Shown here in pieces: positions 46,532 through 56,845 of a DNA stretch of 64,000 nucleotides (position 1 is the first letter of the stretch; each line of letters opens with the position of its first letter). The notes below the pieces were generated by a model. That model was not told where the DNA came from. It searched no databases and worked only from the letters and a program-made list of their open reading frames with translations. The stretch covers positions 1 to 64,000 of the forward strand of contig NZ_LJYX01000009.1 of the NCBI RefSeq assembly GCF_001440345.1. Reading direction: 5' to 3'. The DNA comes from Colwellia sp. TT2012 (GTDB taxonomy: Bacteria > Pseudomonadota > Gammaproteobacteria > Enterobacterales > Alteromonadaceae). Made by a program: the position numbers and the translations under genes.

Positions 46532-46801
46532 AAAAAAGCCGATAGATAGCTAGATAAGCGACATTATACACTTAAGGAGTTGAATCAAGGCACAAGAAAC
46601 CTCGTTAGCAACGGCGTAAATCAATGATGGCTTCTCTCGTTATACATTTGTTATGTCCCATCGAATGAAAGACAAGTGGCAAGCAGTAACCTTGGTGAAA
46701 GTGCTACGGGAGTTGGCATGATGTTTGTTTTCTAAAGGCTGGTCTGCTAACGTTTGCTCACTGTTTCCTAAAAGATAGTCACTTTGTCTGATCGGTACTT
46801 A

Positions 46802-47306
46802 ATGTTATTACTAAAAATCTCTATGGCTATTGGGCTATGCCTATTACTGCTAGGGATTTATTTGCATTTGTTCAGTGCTTATACCCGTTACCATTCAAAG
46901 TGCTCGATTTCAGTGGGAATTAAAAGGACTTTAGGCAAGGGAAATAATTGAAGCATAGTCATTCTATGGTTTAATTATTTAACGCGGTATAAAGTCATTT
47001 TAAACCCATCGAAGAAGCGTTTGAGCAACATCACTTCATCGTTGTTGTAACTCATAATGGAACAACCATTATTTCATCACAGCGCCTTGAATTGAAATTT
47101 CTCAAGCACTCTGAAACATGCATCTTGAATGGTAACGGGTATATATGACCTCACTGGGGGTGACCGGTATTCTCATTAGCGCCACATGTTTCGCCTTTGG
47201 TATGGTTTTTTCCTTGCCCACTAAAATGTATTTGACCTTTATCTTAATGAAGCGAGAAGCGGAAAAAAACGCTGAGGCCGCTAAGGAAAACAAGGAAAAC
47301 TCCTAA
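46802..47306 (+). pseudogene. 80-residue two-TM protein interrupted by a MITE
   Basis: ATG 46802 opens a hydrophobic frame (MLLLKISMAIGLCLLLLGIY and on to FSAY) that runs into the MITE at 46882. After the MITE, from 47145, MTSLGVTGILISATCFAFG and a charged tail (KREAEKNAEAAKENKENS) end at 47304-47306. Deleting the element and one TA copy joins GCT-TAT-ATG-ACC in frame and restores an 80-codon gene with two TM helices. The downstream part alone could still be translated from its own ATG as a 53-residue protein. Family unknown. Confidence 0.7.
46882..47141. mobile_element. 260-bp MITE with TACCCGTTACCATTCAA termini, copy A
   Basis: Terminal inverted repeats TACCCGTTACCATTCAA at both ends, flanked by TA on each side (46880-46881 and 47142-47143), the target duplication used by Tc1/mariner-IS630-type elements. 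No transposase inside. The sequence is the reverse complement of the copy at 55540-55847 apart from a 48-bp indel and scattered changes. Confidence 0.85.
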
Positions 47307-47525
47307 ATAGCGACTTATAACCGTCACTATTTACTCAGCAGGTAAAAGTGTTTTTGCGTCTGTAGCGCATAAATATACTATTTATAACCTTTAATCATGA
47401 AAAATCCGCTTTTTCTCCTACCTAATAACTGATTTTCGTGTAAAATCAATCGCATTTTTATTATATGAATTAGTCTATTGGTAAATACTTTACCTCGCTG
47501 GCCTTTTCATAAGAATGCTAATTAA

Positions 47526-48554
<1,029 letters not shown>

Positions 48555-48565
48555 GAAAACTCATA

Positions 48566-51001
48566 ATGAAATTTAGTGAATCTTGGTTACGTGAGTGGGT
48601 TAATCCTGCACTTTCTTCTGATGAATTAGCGCATCAAATTACCATGGCCGGTCTAGAGGTTGACAGTGTTGACCCAGTAGCGGGCGAGTTTAGTGGTGTT
48701 ATTATTGGTGAAGTGGTTGAATGTGGCCCACATCCTGATGCGGATAAGTTGCAAGTAACAAAAATCAGTTTAGGCGATTACAGCTCTGCTACCGTAGAAA
48801 AAGGCGAGTTGATTGCTATCGTCTGTGGTGCTAAAAACTGTCGTAAAGGCTTAAAAGTTGCGGTGGCAACAGTCGGCGCGGTACTGCCAGGCGATTTTAA
48901 CATTAAGCAAGCAAAATTACGCGGTGTTGCCTCTTTTGGTATGTTGTGTAGTGAGTCTGAAATTGGTTTAGCCGATGACTCAGCGGGCATTATGGAATTA
49001 GCCCATGATGCACCAGTAGGTACCTGTGTTCGTGAATATTTAGATTTAAATGACGTTACCATTGACGTTGATTTAACGGCTAACCGTGGTGATTGCTTAG
49101 GCATTAAAGGTTTAGCCCGTGAAGTCGGTGTGTTGAACTCTTTAGCCGTTACTGAGCCAACCATTAGCGCGGTAGTGCCAACGATTGATGATGTGCTGAC
49201 TATCAATGTTGAAGCGAAGCAAGCCTGTCCTCGTTACTTAGGCCGTGTTATCAAAGGCATTAACCCAAAAGCAACAACGCCACTGTGGATGGTGGAAAAA
49301 CTTCGCCGTTGTGGTACCCGCTCAATCGACCCTGTTGTTGATGTCACCAACTATATATTGCTTGAATTGGGTCACCCAATGCATGCGTTTGATTTAGCCA
49401 AACTAGACGGCGGCGTTAATGCCACAGTAACCGTCCGTTTCGCTAATAAAGACGAAAAGCTAACCTTATTAGATGAGAAGGAAGTTACGCTAAAAGAAGG
49501 CACTTTAGTGATTGCCGATGACAGTAAGGCATTAGCCATGGCTGGTATCTTTGGTGGTCTTGACTCAGGTGTTACCAGTAACACTACCGATATCTTTTTA
49601 GAAAGTGCCTTTTTTGCACCGCTAGCTATCTTAGGTAAAGCACGTCAATACGGTTTGCATACCGACTCTTCCCATCGTTATGAACGTGGTATCGACCCAA
49701 CGTTACAGCATGATGCCATAGAGCGTGCCACCGAGTTATTACTCAGTATTGTTGGTGGTCAAGCCGGTCCAGTGGTAGAAGCTAAATCTGAGGCTGACAT
49801 TCCGCAAACAAAAGACGTAAGTTTACGTCGTGAAAAGTTAGATAGCCGTATTGGTCATCACATTGATGATGAGCAAGTTAGCGAAATTCTTACCCGTTTT
49901 GGTTTTACTGTTAGCACAACGGGTGAAGGTGTTGCTAGGGTGTGGCAAGTGATTGTGCCCGCTTACCGTTTTGATATTAAAATTGAAGTCGATTTAATAG
50001 AAGAAGTTGCCCGCATCTATGGTTATAACAATATCCCCAATGTTGCGCCAAAAGCAATGTTGAAAATGCGTGAGCAAAAAGAAGCCAAGCTTTCTTTAAT
50101 GAACCTAAAACTAGTCTTAGTCAATCGTGATTATCAAGAAGCGATTACCTACAGTTTTGTTGACCCGAAAGTACAAACATTATTACATCCAGGGGCCGAG
50201 GTGATGACGTTACCACACCCTATTTCTTCTGAAATGTCGGTAATGCGCTTAAGTTTATGGACGGGTTTGTTACAGTCTATGGTTTATAACCAAAACCGTC
50301 AGCAAGGTCGCGTGCGTTTATTTGAAGCAGGTTTGCGTTTTGTGCCCGATGAAAGTGTTGAAAACGGTGTTCGTCAGCAAAACATGTTAGCCGGTGTTAT
50401 CGGTGGTCTTCGTGTTGATGAACATTGGAGCATGGAAAAAGCAGCCAGCGACTTTTATGATATTAAAGGTGATGTTGAAGCTTTATTAGCACTTACGGGT
50501 GATGCTCAAGCTTATGAGTTTTCAAAAGCTGAGGTTGAGGCCTTACATCCAGGTCAAACCGCACAAATTACTAAGAATGGTGTTTTGGTAGGTCATGTTG
50601 GAACCTTACACCCTGAATTAGAAAGAAAATTAGGCTTGAACGGCCGTACTTTAGTTTTCGAGCTATTATTATCAGAAGTACTGGTGCAAAAAATTCCTGA
50701 AGCCAGCGACATATCTCGCTTTCCTGCCAATCGTCGCGACCTAGCGATAGTGGTTAAAGAAGACGTTGATGCAAAAAAAGTGTTACAACTTATTGAAAAG
50801 GTTGGCGGAAATTATTTAATTGATCTAAACTTATTCGATGTATACCAAGGTCAAGGAATTGAAGATGGTTATAAGAGTTTAGCCATCACCTTAGTATTAC
50901 AAGATACCAGTAAAACTCTTGAAGAAAAAGACATCACCGATGTTATCGATAGAGTTGTTGAAACCTTAAAAACAGAGTTAAATGCATCACTGAGGGACTA
51001 A
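48566..51001 (+). CDS. pheT: phenylalanine--tRNA ligase beta subunit
   Basis: An 811-residue subunit (E. coli 795). The N-terminal tRNA-binding EMAP-like domain shows [25 protein letters not shown]3/B4 editing domain ([19 protein letters not shown] onward), B5 domain, catalytic-like core ([19 protein letters not shown]) and a C-terminal anticodon-binding FDX-ACB domain ([27 protein letters not shown]) follow in order. It lies between pheS (11 bp) and ihfA (3 bp), the classic enterobacterial order. Confidence 0.97.
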   Translation: MKFSESWLREWVNPALSSDELAHQITMAGLEVDSVDPVAGEFSGVIIGEVVECGPHPDADKLQVTKISLGDYSSATVEKGELIAIVCGAKNCRKGLKVAVATVGAVLPGDFNIKQAKLRGVASFGMLCSESEIGLADDSAGIMELAHDAPVGTCVREYLDLNDVTIDVDLTANRGDCLGIKGLAREVGVLNSLAVTEPTISAVVPTIDDVLTINVEAKQACPRYLGRVIKGINPKATTPLWMVEKLRRCGTRSIDPVVDVTNYILLELGHPMHAFDLAKLDGGVNATVTVRFANKDEKLTLLDEKEVTLKEGTLVIADDSKALAMAGIFGGLDSGVTSNTTDIFLESAFFAPLAILGKARQYGLHTDSSHRYERGIDPTLQHDAIERATELLLSIVGGQAGPVVEAKSEADIPQTKDVSLRREKLDSRIGHHIDDEQVSEILTRFGFTVSTTGEGVARVWQVIVPAYRFDIKIEVDLIEEVARIYGYNNIPNVAPKAMLKMREQKEAKLSLMNLKLVLVNRDYQEAITYSFVDPKVQTLLHPGAEVMTLPHPISSEMSVMRLSLWTGLLQSMVYNQNRQQGRVRLFEAGLRFVPDESVENGVRQQNMLAGVIGGLRVDEHWSMEKAASDFYDIKGDVEALLALTGDAQAYEFSKAEVEALHPGQTAQITKNGVLVGHVGTLHPELERKLGLNGRTLVFELLLSEVLVQKIPEASDISRFPANRRDLAIVVKEDVDAKKVLQLIEKVGGNYLIDLNLFDVYQGQGIEDGYKSLAITLVLQDTSKTLEEKDITDVIDRVVETLKTELNASLRD

Positions 51002-51004
51002 GCA

Positions 51005-51298
51005 ATGGCGCTTACAAAAGCAGAAGTAGCAGAACATTTATTTGAAAAAGTTGGGCTGAGCAAGCGTGACGCAAAAGATATGGTTGAAATATTTTTTGAA
51101 GAGATTCGCGAGACCTTAGAAAGTGGCGATCAAGTCAAACTTTCGGGTTTTGGTAATTTCGACTTGCGACAAAAAAGCGAACGCCCTGGCCGTAATCCTA
51201 AAACTGGTGAAGATATTCCAATTTCTGCCCGTAAAGTCGTTACCTTTAGACCAGGTCAGAAACTGAAAAGCCGTGTAGAAGCAGGAAATAGCAAATAA
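51005..51298 (+). CDS. ihfA: integration host factor alpha subunit
   Basis: A 97-residue DNA-bending protein of the HU/IHF family. Start [28 protein letters not shown] is diagnostic for IhfA, and the beta-arm [22 protein letters not shown] (about 46-67) carries the intercalating Pro at RPGRNP. It works as a heterodimer with IhfB, encoded elsewhere. It starts 3 bp after pheT and closes the operon. Confidence 0.97.
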   Translation: MALTKAEVAEHLFEKVGLSKRDAKDMVEIFFEEIRETLESGDQVKLSGFGNFDLRQKSERPGRNPKTGEDIPISARKVVTFRPGQKLKSRVEAGNSK

Positions 51299-51448
51299 TC
51301 TAGTGACTAATACACGGAATGTATGTTTGGCTAGTTTAAGCTGAGCGAGCTTTGTTGCTCGCTGTTTCTGCTTTGTTTTGAGCGAAATTCAGTAGATACT
51401 GAGCCAAAACGGTAGCTAACAACTAATACCGAATAAAGAATAAAGAAT

Positions 51449-51486
51449 AAAACCCGCATTAGCGAAAGCTGATGCGGGTTTTTTAT
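51449..51486 (+). terminator. strong Rho-independent terminator
   Basis: AACCCGCATTAGC and GCTGATGCGGGTT form a long stem with a GAAA loop and one mismatch, followed by TTTTTT. It lies about 150 bp after ihfA and ends the pheS-pheT-ihfA operon. The A-run on its left could make it bidirectional. The rest of 51299-51774 shows nothing else. Confidence 0.92.
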
Positions 51487-51774
51487 GTTTAACGTGCTCT
51501 GTTTAAAATATACTCAGTCTTTATTCGCGATATTTTTACCGGTAAGTATTCATGCACAGCTATTAATCACGGTTTAGGTTAATACGCTCGTGTGCTCTGA
51601 AATTTGCGACCTTTACTTTTACGGCTACTCTGGTGTCCATTTATTTAATTAAGGCTTTAGCGTCGCTAATAGAAAGGCTCAGAGTGGTATTTTTCGTCCA
51701 TGCAGTGTTGCCATCGTTAAATGCCCATTGAGGCAACTTTTCAGCGAGGGAAAAACTTACCGTGTGGTTATCTG

Positions 51775-52761
51775 TTATTGGTAGATAGCTAATACGGTAT
51801 AAACACCATAAATAAGCAGCAATAACAATGCCGTTATTCTGCTTATTTTTTCTTTCGGCACCAGCCAAAAGCTTATGGCGAGCAGCGCCGCTGCTAATAT
51901 ATTAAAGAACACTGCTTGGTTGAGAGAAAAGTCTAGTGGTACCGGTTGTATGGTGGCGGTAATACTTAGGGTAAAAAATATGTTGAAGATATTTGAACCG
52001 ATAATATTCCCTAAAATAAGTGCGGTGCTTTTTGTACGTAGTGCCACCAAACTGGCAATTAATTCTGGTATTGAAGTGCCAGGTCCAACAATCAATAAAC
52101 CGATTAAACGGTTGGATAAACCTAGCAGGTGAGCAATTTTCTCTGCCGAGTTTACGATTAATTCGCCACCAAAAACTAAGCCGATTAAGCCGGCGATAAT
52201 GTAGGAAAAAGCTTTAAAGGAAGACGACGGAGCATCGCTTTGTATTGCTTGATGATGGTGTTTATGTAGTGGTTGTTTATGGGGCGCGCCTTGTTTGACT
52301 TCCAGTAAAGTGTAATAAACATAAATACAAAAAAAACATAAGAAAATTAATGCGTGGCTCATCATCAGCTGATGATAGTCTATATGATCTAAATAGAGTT
52401 GATTGCCACAGACAGCTATCATGAACGCGGCCATTAAGTTGTAGGGGGCATCTTTAATTCTGACATTGTTATTGATAATTAGCTGGCCAGATAATCCGAG
52501 TAAACCTAAGGTGACACAGGTATTAAATAAATTACTACCCAAAATGTTAGCCATCGCTAGCTCGGTATTTCCTTCAAGGGCTGCTTGAATATTAACGGCA
52601 AACTCTGGCAGGGAGGTACCAAAGCCGATAATAAAAGCCCCGATAATGAATTCTGGAATGGCAAAACGTTTGGCAATGCTAATAGCACCAGTGACAAGGA
52701 TTTGTGCTGAGAAAACAGCTAATATAATGGCGACAATTAATATACCGGCTTGCATTAACAT
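51775..52761 (-). CDS. calcium/sodium antiporter, CaCA family (YrbG-like)
   Basis: A 328-residue inner-membrane exchanger with about ten TM helices in two inverted repeats. The alpha-1 motif is GFGTSLPEFAVNIQAALEG then MANILGSNLFN (about 46-83). The alpha-2 motif is GPGTSIPELIASLVALRT then LGNIIGSNIFNI (about 226-260). A His-rich cytoplasmic loop (HKQPLHKHHHQA, about 160-171) lies between the repeats and is an unusual detail that could bind metal. RBS AAGGAA precedes the ATG. Confidence 0.93.
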   Translation of the reverse strand: MLMQAGILIVAIILAVFSAQILVTGAISIAKRFAIPEFIIGAFIIGFGTSLPEFAVNIQAALEGNTELAMANILGSNLFNTCVTLGLLGLSGQLIINNNVRIKDAPYNLMAAFMIAVCGNQLYLDHIDYHQLMMSHALIFLCFFCIYVYYTLLEVKQGAPHKQPLHKHHHQAIQSDAPSSSFKAFSYIIAGLIGLVFGGELIVNSAEKIAHLLGLSNRLIGLLIVGPGTSIPELIASLVALRTKSTALILGNIIGSNIFNIFFTLSITATIQPVPLDFSLNQAVFFNILAAALLAISFWLVPKEKISRITALLLLLIYGVYTVLAIYQ

Positions 52762-52982
52762 TTCTATTCCTTAGAAAATCATTATGGATGTTTTGTGACG
52801 TTATTTTGAACGTACTCGTAGTTGAGGGATAACGTATTTTTAATATTTGAATTCTAAGGAAAAAATCCCTATAAAAGCAAGAAATATTACATAATAGGTA
52901 GGTTATATTGCCTTTATATTTTATCATAGCTTTTTCTTTTATAAGCTTTTCATACATTAGCTTTTCTTTCATAAGGTAGTCT

Positions 52983-54794
52983 ATGCGCCCCTCTAGTTAT
53001 CCCGACCAAGAAGTCCGCTCTATTAACTGGCAAGCTTTTAAACTGATTTTACCTTACTTGTTTGAGTATAAAAAACGCATCGCCTTCGCTATGTTGTGTC
53101 TAATATTCACTAAAATTGCCAGTGTTTATTTACCTTTTATCCTCAAAGATATTGTTGATAGCTTAGATGCTAATAACACCGATAAGCAAAACTCTGCCCT
53201 GATGATTGTGCCTCTAGCCTTAGTTGCCACCTATGGGGTAGTACGCTTTTCGATAGTGGTCTTTGCTGAGATCAGAGATACATTATTTGGCCGGGTTACT
53301 GAGCGCGCTATTCGGCGCATAGGTTTAAAGGTATTTCGCCACCTTCATGCGCTTGATTTAGATTTTCACTTAAATAGACAAACGGGTGGTTTATCCAGAG
53401 ATATCGAGCGGGGCACCACCGGCATCAATTTTTTAATGCGCTTTATGGTGTTTAATATTGTGCCGACCCTACTTGAAATCGTTATGGTGGTGACTATTCT
53501 CTTTGTTAATTACGGCATATGGTTTGCTGTAATTACCTTATCTTCGATTATTAGCTATATCGCCTTTTCTGTTTACGTCACTGAGCTGCGTACACGTTAT
53601 GTCCGCGCGGCAAATCAAGCAGACTCATCAAGCAATACCCGCGCTATTGATAGTTTACTGAATTACGAAACGGTAAAATATTTCACTAATGAAGAGTATG
53701 AAGCGCAGGCGTATGATGAGCATCTGTCAATTTGGGAGCAGGCTAAAATTAAAAACCGTTTATCATTGTTTGCCCTTAACGGTGGGCAAGCGTTGATTAT
53801 AGCCTTTGCCATAACGGCTATGTTGGCCTTGGCTGCCAAGGAAGTAGCTGCTGGCGTGATGACTTTAGGTGATTTTGTCTTGATTAATGCCTTTATGATG
53901 CAATTATTTATACCACTAAATTTTTTAGGCTTTGTCTATCGTGAGATCAAGGGTTCTTTGGCTAACATTGAAAATTTGTTTGGTTTACTCGCTAAAAAAG
54001 CCAAGGTACAAGATGTTCCACAAGCTCCCGCGTTAAGCTTGGCCGAGCTAGGGGATAGTACCACCAGTCAAGCCAGTATCGTCTTTGATAATATTGCTTT
54101 TGCCTATAATGAAAAGCGGCCGATCATTAAAGGTATTTCATTTGAAATCAAAGCGGGAGAAAAAGTCGCCGTGGTGGGACAAAGTGGCTCGGGTAAATCA
54201 ACCTTAGTGAAATTATTGTTTCGTTTTTATGATGTTGACTCAGGCGTTATTCGCATTAATGGCCAAGATATTAGTCAAGTGAGCCAACATTCACTGCGTG
54301 CTCATATTGGTATTGTGCCGCAAGACACGGTACTTTTTAACGATACTTTATTTAATAATGTGCAATATGGCTGTCCAACGGCAAGTAAAGAGCAGGTATT
54401 AAAAGCCATTGAACTCGCACATTTATCGGAATTTATCGCCAGTTTACCCGATGGTTTAGCAACAAGGGTGGGCGAGCGTGGTTTAAAACTTTCCGGTGGT
54501 GAAAAACAGCGGGTCGCTATTGCGCGTACCATTTTGAAAAACCCACAAATATTGGTTTTCGATGAGGCAACTTCATCCCTTGATAGTCAGTCCGAGCAAG
54601 CCATCTTAACGGCCATTAATGAAGTGGCAAAGAATCGTACCAGTTTAGTGATTGCCCATCGACTATCAACCATAGTTGATAGCGATAACATAATTGTGAT
54701 GAGTCATGGTGAAATAGTAGAGCAGGGCAATCATCAACAATTACTCGCTCTGCAAGGGCAATACAGTAAAATGTGGCAGTTACAGCAATCGTAG
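52983..54794 (+). CDS. ATM1-type ABC exporter (fused permease-ATPase)
   Basis: A 603-residue half-transporter. The N-terminal six-TM domain (about 20-320) includes the long hydrophobic spans and an ESxTR-like coupling segment; the motif AIDSLLNYETVKYFTNE is characteristic of ATM1/HMT1 relatives. The ATPase domain has Walker A VGQSGSGKSTL (about 398-408), Q-loop VPQDTVLF, signature LSGGEKQRVAIARTI, Walker B ILVFDEATSSLD and H-loop IAHRLSTI. Relatives export glutathione-linked sulfur or metal conjugates; substrate here is inferred. Its last 59 bp are duplicated downstream (see 54739-54887). Confidence 0.92.
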   Translation: MRPSSYPDQEVRSINWQAFKLILPYLFEYKKRIAFAMLCLIFTKIASVYLPFILKDIVDSLDANNTDKQNSALMIVPLALVATYGVVRFSIVVFAEIRDTLFGRVTERAIRRIGLKVFRHLHALDLDFHLNRQTGGLSRDIERGTTGINFLMRFMVFNIVPTLLEIVMVVTILFVNYGIWFAVITLSSIISYIAFSVYVTELRTRYVRAANQADSSSNTRAIDSLLNYETVKYFTNEEYEAQAYDEHLSIWEQAKIKNRLSLFALNGGQALIIAFAITAMLALAAKEVAAGVMTLGDFVLINAFMMQLFIPLNFLGFVYREIKGSLANIENLFGLLAKKAKVQDVPQAPALSLAELGDSTTSQASIVFDNIAFAYNEKRPIIKGISFEIKAGEKVAVVGQSGSGKSTLVKLLFRFYDVDSGVIRINGQDISQVSQHSLRAHIGIVPQDTVLFNDTLFNNVQYGCPTASKEQVLKAIELAHLSEFIASLPDGLATRVGERGLKLSGGEKQRVAIARTILKNPQILVFDEATSSLDSQSEQAILTAINEVAKNRTSLVIAHRLSTIVDSDNIIVMSHGEIVEQGNHQQLLALQGQYSKMWQLQQS

Positions 54795-54887
54795 AGTCAG
54801 GCAGTTATGAACAAAAAATTCATTCAAAAATTACTCGCTCTGCAAGGGCAATACAGTAAAATGTGGCAGTTACAGCAATCTTAGAGT
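54739..54887 (+). repeat. 90-bp tandem duplication at the ABC transporter 3' end
   Basis: 54739-54797 and 54829-54887 are 59-bp repeats with one mismatch at a period of 90 bp. The repeat covers the last 18 codons of the transporter, its stop and TAGAGT. The spacer contains GTTATGAACAAA, similar to GTTATGAATAAA at the start of the next gene, so the whole 3'-end/start junction was duplicated. The second copy keeps an open frame from ATG 54807 to TAG 54884 encoding 25 residues that end with the transporter's own C-terminus. Confidence 0.9.
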
Positions 54888-54894
54888 TTCCGTT

Positions 54895-55497
54895 ATGAAT
54901 AAAGAAGATAAAGAAAGCACAGCGCAGAAAAAAACACCTGAGCAAGGATCAGCAGCCGTGAATGCCACTAAACAGTGGTTAGATGAAATTATCATCGGCT
55001 TAAATTTTTGTCCCTTTGCTAAAAAAGAATTTGTTAATAATAGCATTCGTTACCATCAGTCGACGCTTGAGCAAGTTAAGCCCGCACTAGAAGAGTTACT
55101 AGAGCAATGTCAGTATTTGCAGAAACATGATGATATTGAAACCACTTTAATTATCTATAGTGATGGTTTTCGTGGCTTTGACCGTTATCTTGATCTGGTT
55201 GACTATGCTAATGATTTACTGATTGATTCAGGTTTTGAAGGCATATTTCAACTAGCAACTATGCATCCAGAATATTGTTTTGCCGATGATGATTTTGATG
55301 CCGCCAGTAATTTCACCAATCGCTCTCCTTATCCTATGCTTCATATAATTCGTGAAGCAAGTATGGCAAAAGTGCTTGCTCTATATAAGGAACCAGAAAA
55401 AATACCTGAAAATAATATCGCCTTAGCAGAGCAAAAGGGTAGTGCTTTTTTTCAAAATGTTTTGAGCCGTATTCATCAAAAACACCAGCCAAAATAG
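54895..55497 (+). CDS. DUF1415-family protein
   Basis: A 200-residue cytosolic protein with the family's hallmark WLDEIIIGLNFCPFAK (about 24-39) and later LIIYSDGFRGFDRYLDLVDYANDLL, ATMHPEYCF and NRSPYPMLHIIREASM. The function of DUF1415 is unknown to me. It is 100 bp downstream of the ABC exporter on the same strand and the junction shows a recent tandem duplication, so co-transcription is likely. Confidence 0.85.
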   Translation: MNKEDKESTAQKKTPEQGSAAVNATKQWLDEIIIGLNFCPFAKKEFVNNSIRYHQSTLEQVKPALEELLEQCQYLQKHDDIETTLIIYSDGFRGFDRYLDLVDYANDLLIDSGFEGIFQLATMHPEYCFADDDFDAASNFTNRSPYPMLHIIREASMAKVLALYKEPEKIPENNIALAEQKGSAFFQNVLSRIHQKHQPK

Positions 55498-55539
55498 TCC
55501 TTTTAAAACCTTATCAAATACTTGGTGATAAAGTCGTTA

Positions 55540-55847
55540 TACCCGTAACCATTCAAGATGCATGTTTCAGAGTGCTTGAGCAATTTCAATTCAAGGCGCT
55601 GTGATGAAATAATGGTTGTTCAGGAGAATATGCTCCTGCATTCTCTAACAAGCTGCATCCATGCAGCGTCATTATGAGTTACAGCAACGATGAAGTGATG
55701 TTGCTCAAACGCTTCTTCGATGGGTTTAAAATGACTTTATACCGCGTTAAATAATTAAACCATAGAATGACTATGCTTCAATGATTTACCTTGCCTAAAG
55801 TCATTTTAATTCCCACTGAAATCGAGCACTTTGAATGGTAACGGGTA
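55540..55847. mobile_element. 308-bp MITE, copy B, inverted relative to copy A
   Basis: Bounded by TACCCGTAACCATTCAA and TTGAATGGTAACGGGTA and flanked by TA on both sides (55538-55539, 55848-55849). Compared with copy A at 46882-47141 it has 48 extra bases near 55622-55669 that fold as two hairpins (AGGAG/CTCCT and GCTGCAT/ATGCAGC). Confidence 0.85.
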
Positions 55848-55891
55848 TAAGTAAACTCTTTCTTGATAATTATTCAAGACGGAAGATACTC

Positions 55892-55936
55892 TTAGTAGTT
55901 AGTAGTTAGTAGTTAGTAGTTAGTAGTTAGTAGTTA
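55892..55936. repeat. heptanucleotide tandem repeat (TTAGTAG)6
   Basis: About 6.4 perfect copies of TTAGTAG span 45 bp, roughly 100 bp before the LysE gene. It is intergenic. Such tracts can change length by slippage. The rest of 55498-56036 is the MITE and AT-rich DNA. Confidence 0.9.
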
Positions 55937-56036
55937 ATTGCTTACAGAAGGCATTGATACTTTTACTGGGCTTAGGTCGCTTTATTTGCTTTCTTAGGTA
56001 AAATGACACACGTTTCATTAAACTCCTCGAGGTAAT

Positions 56037-56723
56037 ATGCCTGCTTTAGAACAGTTTTTACTCATTGCTATGGTACATTTTCTGGCTGTAGCAAGTCCTG
56101 GCCCCGACTTTGCGCTTATATTAAAGCAGAGTATCCGTTATAACCGACGTATCGCTGTCTACACTAGTTTTGGTATCGCCGCAGGCATTATTGTCCATGT
56201 GACTTATTCATTGGTGGGTATAGGGCTATTAATTGCTAGTGATGAGCGTTTATTTACCGCATTAAAATATCTAGCGGCTAGTTATTTTTGTTATATAGCA
56301 TGGCATTGCCTTAGGTCGAAGAAGCCTGATAATGAGTTAGTAGCATCAACAGGTAAAGCGACTGATAAAATTATGCTTTCACCTAGTGGTACAGCAAAAA
56401 CCGATGCGGATAGCCATTGTCCATCGGCTAAAAGCGCCTTTCTTAATGGTTTTTTAATCAATGCTTTAAATGTCAAAGCAACATTGTTTTTTGTCAGTTT
56501 GTTTTCAGTGGTCATTGCCCCTGAAACAATGTTAAGTATTAAAATTGCCTATGGTGCTTATCTAGTTGTGGCTACAGCAGCATGGTTTTGCTTCCTCTCT
56601 TATATACTTACGCAAGAAAGAGTTAGTTATGTCTTACAACGTAAAGGTTATATTCTTGATCGTGTTATGGGGTTGATTTTATTGGCACTAGCCATTCAGC
56701 TCGTATTAAGTGATCTTCAATAA
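56037..56723 (+). CDS. LysE/RhtB-family amino acid exporter
   Basis: A 228-residue inner-membrane protein with about six TM segments. The family start PGPDFALILKQSI (residues 20-32, within a TM) and the SFGIAAGIIVH segment define LysE/RhtB. A polar loop (about 98-135, rich in Ser/Ala/Asp) is longer than usual. The substrate (homoserine, threonine or other) cannot be read from sequence. AGG-containing RBS precedes the ATG. Confidence 0.9.
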   Translation: MPALEQFLLIAMVHFLAVASPGPDFALILKQSIRYNRRIAVYTSFGIAAGIIVHVTYSLVGIGLLIASDERLFTALKYLAASYFCYIAWHCLRSKKPDNELVASTGKATDKIMLSPSGTAKTDADSHCPSAKSAFLNGFLINALNVKATLFFVSLFSVVIAPETMLSIKIAYGAYLVVATAAWFCFLSYILTQERVSYVLQRKGYILDRVMGLILLALAIQLVLSDLQ

Positions 56724-56845
56724 GCTATTGTATGCACTCAGTTTACCGCTTAAATCTGTCGTTTATTTACGCCATGAGCAATCTGTTGGTATTTCCAGTA
56801 TAATAGTGCACAAATTCTAGTATTAATGTATTAAAAGGGTTAGCT

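Noticed and set aside
47398..47433. Short frame MKNPLFLLPNN before pheS as a leader peptide
   Set aside because: It is not Phe-rich and no alternative terminator/antiterminator pair could be seen, so pheST attenuation of the E. coli type is not supported.
51641..51868. Minus-strand 75-codon ORF overlapping the exchanger C-terminus
   Set aside because: It overlaps a well-supported gene in another frame, has no family signal and no good start; treated as spurious.
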